NCBI RefSeq assembly: GCF_900111445.1
Contig: NZ_FOHE01000008.1
Span: forward strand, 110,470-174,469
From: Oceanobacillus limi
GTDB taxonomy: Bacteria > Bacillota > Bacilli > Bacillales > Amphibacillaceae
DNA length: 64,000 nucleotides
Reading direction: 5' to 3'
In this document: positions 18,037 through 26,009 of the stretch, in pieces
Layout: each line of letters begins with the position of its first letter
Numbering within the stretch: the stretch's first letter is position 1
Notes under the pieces: model-generated
What the model saw: the letters and a program-made list of their open reading frames with translations, nothing else
Database searches by the model: none
Told to the model about the DNA's origin: nothing
Program-made: the position numbers and the translations under genes

Positions 18037-18148
18037 TTTATAATAAATTAAGCATAATTAGTAAATTTTCATGGTTAAATACTAAAGTGTGATTCTATCA
18101 CTCCTACTTTTAGCATACATTGATAGCAAATAGATAAGGAGTGATGTT

Positions 18149-18640
18149 ATGAATGCGACACGTCAGGATGCTTGGACCGAAGACGAAGATATTATATTAG
18201 CAGAGACAGTGCTTCGCTATATTAGAGAGGGGAAAACGCAACTAGAAGCATTTAAAGAAGTTGCAAAACGATTATCAAGAACATCGGCTGCCTGTGGCTT
18301 TCGGTGGAATGCTACAATTCGTAAAGAATACTCTGAAGCGATTCAACAAGCCAAAGAAGAGAGGAAAAAAGGGAATAATCTACCACCTAAACAAACTACA
18401 CTTTGGACTGGTGCTGAAAAAGCTTCTCAAGAGAAGGACACATTAGAGACAGCGATTCTATTGTTAGAAAAAATGAAGTCCGAATATTCCACTCAACATG
18501 ATATAAATAAGCATGAGAAATTATTAAACCAGTTAAAAGAAGAAAATGAGCAATTAAAGGAAAAGCTAACGAGATATGAGAATGCATGGAAAGAAATGGG
18601 CAATTTGTGGAACTGGGTTAGGGAAAAAGATCAAAAATAG
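18149..18640 (+). CDS. rsfA: Prespore-specific transcription regulator RsfA
   Basis: A 163-residue DNA-binding protein. The N-terminal Myb/SANT-like domain (residues 1-60, TRQDAWTEDEDIILAETVLRYIREGKTQ) is followed by a basic linker and a C-terminal coiled coil (about 105-150). In B. subtilis RsfA modulates the SigF regulon in the forespore. A weak CTATC-N14-CATACATT pattern at 18093-18119 resembles a sporulation promoter but cannot be assigned to one sigma factor. AAGGAGTGATG supports the start. Confidence 0.93.
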   Translation: MNATRQDAWTEDEDIILAETVLRYIREGKTQLEAFKEVAKRLSRTSAACGFRWNATIRKEYSEAIQQAKEERKKGNNLPPKQTTLWTGAEKASQEKDTLETAILLLEKMKSEYSTQHDINKHEKLLNQLKEENEQLKEKLTRYENAWKEMGNLWNWVREKDQK

Positions 18641-18703
18641 TTAAAAATTGATATCTTTATTTCATATATTTTATTGCCATTATATTAGCCATGTAATAGT
18701 AAA

Positions 18704-18741
18704 AAGACATGAATGAGTTGATGAAAAACCATTCATGTCTT
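18704..18741 (-). terminator. Terminator of ylbP, possibly shared with rsfA
   Basis: AAGACATGAATG (18704-18715) pairs with CATTCATGTCTT (18730-18741). The minus-strand read ends in a T run; on the plus strand the tail is only moderately T-rich. Confidence 0.75.
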
Positions 18742-18755
18742 CCTCTTTATTTATG

Positions 18756-19238
18756 TCATTCGGAATGATTCTGTTCTTTAACACCTTGTGGTAGCCAAAT
18801 TAATGGATTTTCCCCTAGATCTCTTTCCATTTCGTATTTTGCCTTTTGGAAGCCCATTCTCTCCCAGAATCCATGGGAGTTAATTCTTGGATTCGTTTTA
18901 ATTGGAAGATTAAAACTCTTGGCGAAATCGACTAATTCCTTTCCATATTTTTTATTACGGTAATGTGGAAGCACTTCCAATTTCCACAACTCTAAATAAT
19001 CTTGTGGTGGTTCGAAATATGCGTCATACTTTTTGTTAACCTTATATAGACTCATTCTTGCTACGAGTGTATCTCCATAGTAAATACCATAAAAAGGTGA
19101 TTCACTGTTATTTTCTACGATATTTGACTCCAAGTCTTCTAGCATAGATAATTCCTGATTGCCATATTCTTTAAACCGTTTAAACTCTTCTAAAGTTTTA
19201 TAATTAATTAAAAGTCTTTCAACCTTTACCTCTTGCAT
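18756..19238 (-). CDS. ylbP: GNAT-family N-acetyltransferase YlbP
   Basis: A 160-residue GNAT-fold protein equal in length and position to B. subtilis YlbP; its substrate is unknown. The acetyl-CoA-binding core lies around LELWKLEVLPHYRNKKYGKELVDFAKS, with a following HGFWERMGFQ segment typical of the C-terminal strand. GGGGAGGAT precedes the ATG. Convergent with rsfA, divergent from bshC. Confidence 0.88.
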   Translation of the reverse strand: MQEVKVERLLINYKTLEEFKRFKEYGNQELSMLEDLESNIVENNSESPFYGIYYGDTLVARMSLYKVNKKYDAYFEPPQDYLELWKLEVLPHYRNKKYGKELVDFAKSFNLPIKTNPRINSHGFWERMGFQKAKYEMERDLGENPLIWLPQGVKEQNHSE

Positions 19239-19409
19239 ACAAACATCCTCCCCGATGTCAGAATTATATATTGTTTTTGTATCTTTGATATTATTATAAT
19301 ATAAATGGCCGTAGAAATAAATAACATAGTTGGAATCATATAAGTGTTAAGAATTTTCATGAACATTTATTTGGGTTAAGATAAATTGCTGTGTCTTAAA
19401 ACAGAAAGC

Positions 19410-19438
19410 ATGAAATTCTTTTTGTTTTTAGGTACAAT
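19410..19438 (+). promoter_or_regulatory. Candidate SigA promoter for bshC
   Basis: ATGAAA (19410-19415), 17-bp spacer, TACAAT (19433-19438), 65 bp before bshC. The -35 is imperfect. Confidence 0.35.
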
Positions 19439-19503
19439 ACGAATTGAATCGGAATGAAGTGTGAACGAGATAAATGATCAAACTTTAAAGGAGCATGTAA
19501 TCT

Positions 19504-21126
19504 ATGCAGATAGAACCAGTACATATAGAGAATAAAAATCAATTTATACGTGATTATCGAAACAATGAGCAGAATGTTATGCGGCATTTTGATTACACAG
19601 CATCATTTAAAGGGATGGAAGAAAGGGTTTCTGAGTTAAAGGAACGAGAATACCAAAGGGAAGAATTAGCGACTACCTTATATGAGATGAATAAGCAGTG
19701 GGATGCTCCTAGCGATACGTTGTCAAGAATAGAAATGTTACGTGACCCGAATAGTGTAGTAGTTATTGGTGGTCAACAAGCTGGTTTACTTACTGGCCCT
19801 TTATATACTATAAATAAAGTGATTTCCATAATACAATTGGCAAGAGAGCAAGAACGACTATTAAATATCCCCGTTATTCCTGTGTTTTGGATAGCGGGTG
19901 AGGACCATGATTTTGCTGAAATCAACCATGTGTACCTACTTAATAAGAATAAAATGAAAAAACATACGATCAATCATTACATTTCGGATAAACGTTCGGT
20001 GTCTAATATAGAAATAGATGAAGAAGCCGTAATGGACTGGCTTGAAAGTCTTTTTGAATCTTTAACAGAAACTTCTTATACAAAAGATTTGTATGTAAAG
20101 GTCAAAAATTGTTTAAGAAAATCTGAAACATATATTGATTTTTTTGCAAGAGTAATATTCCAATTATTCGATGATGAAGGTATTGTTTTAATCGACTCTG
20201 GTGATGCGAGGATTCGAAACTTAGAAAGTGAATATTTTATGAAAATGATTGATCACCAACATGAGTTAAGTGAAGGTGTATACCAATCATCCGAAATTAT
20301 TAGACAAGAAGGCTATTCGATCTCACTAGATGTTGAGCGAGATGATGCACATTTATTTTACCATCATAATAGTGAACGAATTTTATTAAAACGAAATGAA
20401 GCGGGAGAATGGGTTGGTAAACAAAATGAAGTTCGTTTAACCACAGATGCTATTCGGAAAATCGCTGAAACTACACCAGAGAACTTGAGTAATAATGTAG
20501 TTACTCGTCCAATTATGCAGGATTTAGTATTTCCTACATTAGGATTTGTTGGTGGGCCAGGTGAGATCAGTTATTGGTCGGTGTTAAAACCGGCATTTGA
20601 AGTGTTGAATATTAAAATGCCCCCCGTAATTCCAAGGTTATCTTTTACATACATCGATAGAAAAATAGAAAAGTTGTTATCGAGATATAACATCCCATCC
20701 ATTGATGTGATCAATAAAGGAGTGGATGTGCAAAAGGTAAATTGGCTAATGGCAAAAAGTGACCCGCCGGTAGAAAAGGTTGCAAATGAAGTGAAGCGAA
20801 TTATTGAGGAAGCGCATAAACCGCTTCGTGAAATAGCTGGGCAGCTTCAATCAGATCTGGGTGATTTGGCAGACAAGAATTTGTTTTATTTACACCGAGA
20901 AATCGAATTTATGGAAGGAAGGATCCTAAAAACGTTAGAAGCAAAATACGAAAAGGAGTTAAGTGGGTTTGACCTACTAAATGAGACCTTGCATCCGCTT
21001 GGTGGATTGCAGGAGAGGATTTGGAATCCAATTCCTTTCATTAACCAGTATGGGCTATCTTTTATCAAGCAATTAACTAAGGAAACGTGGTCGTATGAAC
21101 ATGACCATTATTTGGTACGGCTTTAA
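19504..21126 (+). CDS. bshC: Bacillithiol biosynthesis cysteine-adding enzyme BshC
   Basis: Final enzyme of bacillithiol synthesis, adding Cys to GlcN-malate. The 540-residue cytoplasmic protein matches the BshC (YllA) family: Rossmann-like core with VVIGGQQAGLLTGPLYTINK and VFWIAGEDHDFAEINH, and a coiled-coil segment at about 430-480. The ending segment HPLGGLQERIWNPIPF is a family hallmark. AAAGGAGC precedes the ATG. It shows the organism makes bacillithiol, which fits a Bacillaceae host. The panE (ylbQ) gene that lies just upstream in B. subtilis is absent here. Confidence 0.95.
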   Translation: MQIEPVHIENKNQFIRDYRNNEQNVMRHFDYTASFKGMEERVSELKEREYQREELATTLYEMNKQWDAPSDTLSRIEMLRDPNSVVVIGGQQAGLLTGPLYTINKVISIIQLAREQERLLNIPVIPVFWIAGEDHDFAEINHVYLLNKNKMKKHTINHYISDKRSVSNIEIDEEAVMDWLESLFESLTETSYTKDLYVKVKNCLRKSETYIDFFARVIFQLFDDEGIVLIDSGDARIRNLESEYFMKMIDHQHELSEGVYQSSEIIRQEGYSISLDVERDDAHLFYHHNSERILLKRNEAGEWVGKQNEVRLTTDAIRKIAETTPENLSNNVVTRPIMQDLVFPTLGFVGGPGEISYWSVLKPAFEVLNIKMPPVIPRLSFTYIDRKIEKLLSRYNIPSIDVINKGVDVQKVNWLMAKSDPPVEKVANEVKRIIEEAHKPLREIAGQLQSDLGDLADKNLFYLHREIEFMEGRILKTLEAKYEKELSGFDLLNETLHPLGGLQERIWNPIPFINQYGLSFIKQLTKETWSYEHDHYLVRL

Positions 21127-21577
21127 TCTGTTTGCAATTTAATATGAATTAATGCGTTCTCGTTCTCTTTACCTAACATGGCTTTGGTGAAGAGGACGTT
21201 TTTATTTGTTCATTTATTACAAAATGGTAAGGAGAAAGTCGATTCGGACAAAGGAGCTTCTTCTACAGTGTGGTGTTTAATCGCGACTTAGCTTTTGGCA
21301 AATACATAAGTAACCCATGATGCTATCAATGAAATGAGACGTAAGAATTAATTCACCACTTTTCTCCACTTTCGTATTCATAACCGATATAAAAGTGGGG
21401 TGAATGCTGATTTCATGGTGTTTATTATAACTGGGTCATATAAAAATGAGATGGTTTTAAAGTGAGTTACATGGGACGAAAGTAACAATTTTACCATTTG
21501 AATAATTTTTAGTGTAATAGAGTGGTGAAAAGTGGGGGGATGTGGTAAGATAGTTACATGAAAGTGGGGCGAACTAT
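21127..21577 (+). other. 450-bp leader/intergenic region before mraZ
   Basis: No gene seen. It holds an inverted pair ATTCACCACTTTT (21351-21363) and AAAAGTGGGGTGAAT (21391-21405) built from TGGGG-type sequence, and the MraZ-type direct repeats just upstream of mraZ. No good terminator for bshC was recognised. Confidence 0.6.
21523..21547 (+). promoter_or_regulatory. MraZ-type operator repeats upstream of mraZ
   Basis: Three TGGnn units in direct repeat at exact 10-bp steps: TGGTG (21523), TGGGG (21533), TGGTA (21543). A fourth TGGGG at 21565 overlaps the ribosome site. MraZ in other bacteria binds TGGGN repeats separated by 5 nt. A weak -10 (TAAGAT, 21546) overlaps the last unit, so binding would block the promoter. 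Confidence 0.6.
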
Positions 21578-22009
21578 ATGTTCATGGGTGAATTTCAACA
21601 TAACATTGATACAAAAGGAAGAATTATTGTCCCTTCCAAATTCCGTGAAGACCTTGGAGAAAGCTTTGTAGTCACCCGTGGATTAGATAAGTGTTTGTTC
21701 GCATACCCAATGGAAGAGTGGAAATTACTAGAAGAAAAGTTAAAAAAACTCCCATTAACAAAAAAGGACGCTAGAGCTTTTACGCGTTTTTTCTTTTCTG
21801 GAGCAGTAGAATGTGAAGTGGATAAGCAGGGAAGAATAAATATTCCACAACCACTTAGAAATTATGCTGTTTTGGATAAAGAGTGTGTTGTGATCGGTGT
21901 ATCGAATCGAATTGAGTTCTGGGCTAGTGAAAATTGGGAAGATTATTTTAATGATTCTGAGGAATCTTTTGCTGAAATTGCCGAGAACCTATTGGATTTC
22001 GACATTTAA
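21578..22009 (+). CDS. mraZ: Transcriptional regulator MraZ
   Basis: A 143-residue DNA-binding protein with two tandem SpoVT/AbrB-like halves ([21 protein letters not shown] and [19 protein letters not shown]). It forms ring oligomers that repress its own division/cell wall operon. The ATG follows GGGGCGA. First gene of the cluster; the operator-like repeats directly upstream are its likely target. Confidence 0.96.
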   Translation: MFMGEFQHNIDTKGRIIVPSKFREDLGESFVVTRGLDKCLFAYPMEEWKLLEEKLKKLPLTKKDARAFTRFFFSGAVECEVDKQGRINIPQPLRNYAVLDKECVVIGVSNRIEFWASENWEDYFNDSEESFAEIAENLLDFDI

Positions 22010-22042
22010 CGAATACAACAAATCAATGAAGTGGGTGTAAAC

Positions 22043-23020
22043 GTGTTTGAACATTTTACAGTACTAAAAGATGAAACAGTAAAAGGATTAGATATAAAAC
22101 CGAATGGTACATACGTGGATTGTACCGTTGGCGGGGGAGGGCATTCTGAAAGGATTGCTTCTCATTTAGACGAAGACGGATTGTTGGTTGCGTTTGATCA
22201 AGATATTGATGCGTTAACTGCAGCGAAGGAGAGGTTAGCACCATATGCCGATCGGATGTTATTTATACATAATAACTTCAGGCAAATAGAGTCTGAACTA
22301 ATGAAAAACAATATACATGAAGTAGATGGTGTCTTATTTGACTTAGGTGTTTCCTCCCCACAGTTGGATAGAGGGGAAAGAGGATTTAGCTACCAGCATG
22401 ATGCAAGACTAGATATGCGGATGAATCAAACGCAAGAGTTAACTGCGTATGAAGTTGTAAATGAATGGCCTTACAATAGGCTGGTTTCTATCTTTTTTAA
22501 ATACGGGGAAGAAAAATTTTCGAAACAGATAGCGAGAAAGATCGAACAATATCGAGAGAATGCTCCCATTGAATCAACACATCAATTAGTTGAAATTATT
22601 AAAGAAGCTATTCCTGCTCCAGCGCGAAGGAAGGGAGGGCATCCGGCAAAACGTATTTTTCAAGCAATCCGTATTGCCGTAAACGATGAACTAGATGCTT
22701 TTAACGATGCGCTTCATCAAGCTGCGAGAGTTGTAGGGATTCGAGGGAGAGTTGCGGTGATTACTTTTCATTCATTAGAAGATCGATTGTGTAAACAAGC
22801 TTTTAAAAAGTGGAGTACAGCAAAAGAAACACCAAGAAACCTACCTATAATCCCAAAAGAATACGAGGCTCCATTCAAATTGTTGACACGTAAGCCGATA
22901 ATAGCTAATGAAGATGAGTTAGATGAAAATCGCCGTTCACGATCTGCGAAATTAAGAATTGTTGAAAAGGTCAATGAATGGAATGATGACTTTATTTATG
23001 AAGAAGGGTGGAAAAAATAA
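22043..23020 (+). CDS. rsmH: 16S rRNA (cytosine1402-N4)-methyltransferase RsmH
   Basis: A 325-residue SAM-dependent enzyme (MraW) methylating N4 of C1402 in the ribosomal P site. The motif [14 protein letters not shown] binds SAM; the later segments [14 protein letters not shown] and ITFHSLEDR are diagnostic. The GTG at 22043 is chosen: GGGTG (22033-22037) is properly spaced for it, and [13 protein letters not shown] matches the usual N-terminus; a GTG at 22031 is less likely. The stop overlaps the ftsL start (TAATG). Confidence 0.96.
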   Translation: MFEHFTVLKDETVKGLDIKPNGTYVDCTVGGGGHSERIASHLDEDGLLVAFDQDIDALTAAKERLAPYADRMLFIHNNFRQIESELMKNNIHEVDGVLFDLGVSSPQLDRGERGFSYQHDARLDMRMNQTQELTAYEVVNEWPYNRLVSIFFKYGEEKFSKQIARKIEQYRENAPIESTHQLVEIIKEAIPAPARRKGGHPAKRIFQAIRIAVNDELDAFNDALHQAARVVGIRGRVAVITFHSLEDRLCKQAFKKWSTAKETPRNLPIIPKEYEAPFKLLTRKPIIANEDELDENRRSRSAKLRIVEKVNEWNDDFIYEEGWKK

Positions 23021-23397
23021 TGGCAGCTAATCATGCTAGAACATGGCAAACATATACGTCACAACCTACACATCAAACAACACCTGAAAAGAAGAAAGTA
23101 GTAGTTCGAAAGCATAGTTGGATAACAAAGGGAGAGAAAGTATTATACTCTTTTGTAGGTGCTTTGTTATTAGTTGCTGGTGTTTATATTGTATCTTTCT
23201 CGTCTTCTACCGATTCGTTAAATAGAGATCTACAATCTTTGGAACAAACGGTACAAACTCAGGAAGTGACAAATGAAGCATTAATGTTTGAAATTAAAGA
23301 ATTGAGTAGACCAGAGCGTATTACCCAACGAGCTAAAGAGAGTGGTTTAACGATTCAAAATGCTAAAGTCAAGCAAGCGAGTTCCGTTAATAATTAA
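23020..23397 (+). CDS. ftsL: Cell division protein FtsL
   Basis: A 125-residue bitopic divisome protein that forms a complex with DivIB and DivIC and acts with PBP2B. A basic cytoplasmic tail (residues 1-45) is followed by one transmembrane segment (about 47-66) and an extracellular coiled coil. Start ATG at 23020 overlaps the rsmH stop by 1 base; an in-frame GTG at 23008 lacks a spaced ribosome site. Sequence is divergent as usual for FtsL, and position settles the call. Confidence 0.93.
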   Translation: MAANHARTWQTYTSQPTHQTTPEKKKVVVRKHSWITKGEKVLYSFVGALLLVAGVYIVSFSSSTDSLNRDLQSLEQTVQTQEVTNEALMFEIKELSRPERITQRAKESGLTIQNAKVKQASSVNN

Positions 23398-23412
23398 ATA
23401 AGGTGATAAGAG

Positions 23413-25635
23413 ATGAAAAAGAATCAAACGACCCACTTTATGACAGGTATTTTTATCATCTTTTTTGTAGCGATTTTTTTGATCCTTACTGGTAGGTTTA
23501 TTTATATACAGGCCTCTGGCGAAGTTCAAAACGTTTCCTTGGAAGAATGGGCAATAGAAAAAAGGACTTCTTCCTACACGCTTGAATCAGAGCGAGGGAA
23601 AATCTTTGACAATAATGGTATGACACTAGCATATGATATGCCCACATATCGAATGTATGCCATTGTTGATCCAGCATTTTCGGAAAACTTAGAGAGCCCA
23701 AAGCATGTTGATGATCCTGTCAGTGCTGCTAATAAATTGGCGCCATTACTAGATGTGGATGAAAAGTATATTCTAGACCAAATAAATAAAGGCATTGATA
23801 CGCAAAGGACGCAAGTAGAGTTCGGGAATGCAGGTAGAGCGTTAAGTCAAAGTGAAATGGAAGCAATAGATGATTTGAATATACCGGGGATTAATTTTTA
23901 CCGTGAATCCTCTAGGTACTACCCTAACGGTATGTTTGCTTCTCATATCATAGGGTTTGCCCGAGATGAGGAAGTTGAAACAGAAGACGGAGCGATCGTT
24001 CGACAGGTCAAAGGGATTGCTGGTATTGAAAACGAAATGAATGACCTATTAGGTGGAAAAGATGGTTACATATCATATCAACGTGATTTGTATAATAAAA
24101 AACTACTAGATCCGAATGAAGTGATTCAAGAACCTGAAAATGGAGATAATGTTTACTTGACGATCGATCAGAAGGTTCAAACGTTGTTAGAAGATGTTAT
24201 GTCTCAAGTTGAGGACAAATATTCACCTGAAAGGATAACCGCAATCGTAATGAACCCGAAGACTGGTGAGATAGTTGCGATGGGGAACCGACCGAGCTAT
24301 AATCCAAACAACCCATCCAATGTGGAGAATTGGTATAATGATGCTATTTCAACTCCTTTTGAACTTGGGTCAACAATGAAAATGTTCACCTGGGCTGCTG
24401 CGATTGAAGAAGGGGTATATAATGGATCTGAAGGATTTAAATCAGGTAGTTATAAAATAAATGACCGCGTAAAAGCGATTAACGACCATAATTATGGTAA
24501 AGGTTGGGGAACGATTTCTTACGATGAGGGGTTTGCTCGTTCTTCGAATGTTGCTGCCTCAAAACTAGTATGGGAAAAAATTGGACCAGATAGTTTTCTA
24601 GAATACCTAGAAGATTTTCACTTTGATCAATTATCAGGTATTGATTTACCTGGTGAAGTGGGGGGGCAGATTCTATATAATTGGCCAGCCGAAAAGCTAA
24701 CAACTTCTTTTGGTCAAGGTAGTACGGCTACACCAATTCAACTAATGAAAGCTGCAACAGCTATTGCTAATGATGGTCAGATGGTTCAACCTTATACTAT
24801 AAAACAAATTGTTGATTCTACAACTGGCAAATTACTAGAAGAGAACGAGACGAAAGTAGTGGGCAATCCAATCTCAAAAGAAACCGCACAACAGGTGAAA
24901 GAATTACTTGTATCAGTAGTTCAGTCGGAACACGGTACCGGAAGTAGATTCAATTTACGTGATTATTCTGTAGCTGGAAAAACTGGTACAGCAGAAATAC
25001 CGAATCCAGAAGGTGGAGGATACTTAACTGGAACTGGTAATAATGTCTACTCGTTTCTTGGGATGGCGCCTGCAGATGATCCTGAGCTAATGATGTATGT
25101 TTCTGTTAAACAGCCTGATTTAGAAACAGAAAATGGTATTGAGTCAGGAAGTAGTCCTGTTTCTTTTATTTTTAATCATGTCATGGAGAATAGTTTGCAT
25201 TACTTAGATATCGAGCCTGATAAGGATGATTCCACTGATTTACAGCAGATTGAAATTCCTGATCTCATTGGAAAAAAAGTTTCTGTTCTACGAGAGGATT
25301 TAATAAGTAAAGGGATAACTGTAAATGTAGTAGGTGAGGGGGGTCAGGTTTCAGCATCCAATGTAAAAACTGGTGAATCGATACTACCTAATGAACGGGT
25401 TATTTTAGTTACAAATGAGCCAACCATGCCGGATGTTACAGGATGGTCTATGCGAGAAGTCTTGAAGCTTGCAGGTTTATTAGGAATTGAATTGGATATT
25501 AGTGGACATGGTTATGTCTATAAGCAAAATATCGATGAAGGAAGTTCAATTTCACAAGATGACAAGTTACATGTAGAGCTTATACCACCAACAGAAATAG
25601 GTGAAGCAGAAGAATCGGACGATGAGGAAGAGTAG
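23413..25635 (+). CDS. pbpB: Penicillin-binding protein 2B (septal transpeptidase)
   Basis: Class B PBP cross-linking septal peptidoglycan. In 740 residues: one N-terminal membrane anchor, a dimerisation domain, then the transpeptidase domain with S320-T-M-K323, S377-S-N379 and K523-T-G525 all intact. Two C-terminal PASTA domains (about 615-675 and 677-730, IPDLIGKKV and MPDVTGWS) and an acidic tail follow. It starts 15 bp after ftsL behind AAGGTGATAAG. A PASTA pair is also found in B. subtilis PBP2B. Confidence 0.97.
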   Translation: MKKNQTTHFMTGIFIIFFVAIFLILTGRFIYIQASGEVQNVSLEEWAIEKRTSSYTLESERGKIFDNNGMTLAYDMPTYRMYAIVDPAFSENLESPKHVDDPVSAANKLAPLLDVDEKYILDQINKGIDTQRTQVEFGNAGRALSQSEMEAIDDLNIPGINFYRESSRYYPNGMFASHIIGFARDEEVETEDGAIVRQVKGIAGIENEMNDLLGGKDGYISYQRDLYNKKLLDPNEVIQEPENGDNVYLTIDQKVQTLLEDVMSQVEDKYSPERITAIVMNPKTGEIVAMGNRPSYNPNNPSNVENWYNDAISTPFELGSTMKMFTWAAAIEEGVYNGSEGFKSGSYKINDRVKAINDHNYGKGWGTISYDEGFARSSNVAASKLVWEKIGPDSFLEYLEDFHFDQLSGIDLPGEVGGQILYNWPAEKLTTSFGQGSTATPIQLMKAATAIANDGQMVQPYTIKQIVDSTTGKLLEENETKVVGNPISKETAQQVKELLVSVVQSEHGTGSRFNLRDYSVAGKTGTAEIPNPEGGGYLTGTGNNVYSFLGMAPADDPELMMYVSVKQPDLETENGIESGSSPVSFIFNHVMENSLHYLDIEPDKDDSTDLQQIEIPDLIGKKVSVLREDLISKGITVNVVGEGGQVSASNVKTGESILPNERVILVTNEPTMPDVTGWSMREVLKLAGLLGIELDISGHGYVYKQNIDEGSSISQDDKLHVELIPPTEIGEAEESDDEEE

Positions 25636-25678
25636 GAGAATTTCCATTTAAGGAAGGACTGTATATGAATTGGGATCT

Positions 25679-25793
25679 ATTATGCGGCGTAATGTATTAC
25701 CGCTACGGAAAGCGAAGTATTCTGTCGTAGCAGTTTTATACCGCTAATAAGTGAAAAGTTAGTAACCTCCAACATAAAGTTACGTCGCATAAT
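25679..25793. repeat. Short palindromic MITE-like repeat (copy C)
   Basis: Bounded by inverted ATTATGCGGCGTAA (25679-25692) and TTACGTCGCATAAT (25780-25793), one mismatch in 14. These ends resemble those of the longer copies at 41446-41994 and 49372-49821. Inside, GCTACG/CGTAGC (25702-25731) encloses a 19-bp piece (minus strand ACAGAATACTTCGCTTTCC) identical to the edge of the copy at 49452. It is probably an internally deleted member. The rest of the 375-bp pbpB-spoVD gap holds only a spoVD promoter candidate. Confidence 0.6.
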
Positions 25794-25948
25794 ATACATG
25801 AAACGTTATTAGTGATGCGATAAAAGTTTATGTGAATCACGAAGTCTATGAAAGAATATCACTCTTAAGTTTACTATATGTTAATGTATAAAGGTTTAGA
25901 TGAACAGATATCCCAAACGATATAACGTATTGATTTTAAAACAGTGTA

Positions 25949-25975
25949 CTATTCAGTTTTTTAAACTCATATAGT
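25949..25975 (+). promoter_or_regulatory. Candidate SigE-type promoter for spoVD
   Basis: CTATT (25949-25953), 14-bp spacer, CATATAGT (25968-25975), resembling the SigE pattern ATATT-N14-CATACAnT. It lies 34 bp before the spoVD start; spoVD is SigE-controlled in B. subtilis. Confidence 0.45.
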
Positions 25976-26009
25976 GGATACAAGCCTACCTATGAAGAGG
26001 GGATGTAGT

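Noticed and set aside
18093..18119. CTATC-N14-CATACATT as a SigE promoter for rsfA
   Set aside because: The -10 is good but the -35 is poor and rsfA is a forespore gene in B. subtilis; left unassigned.
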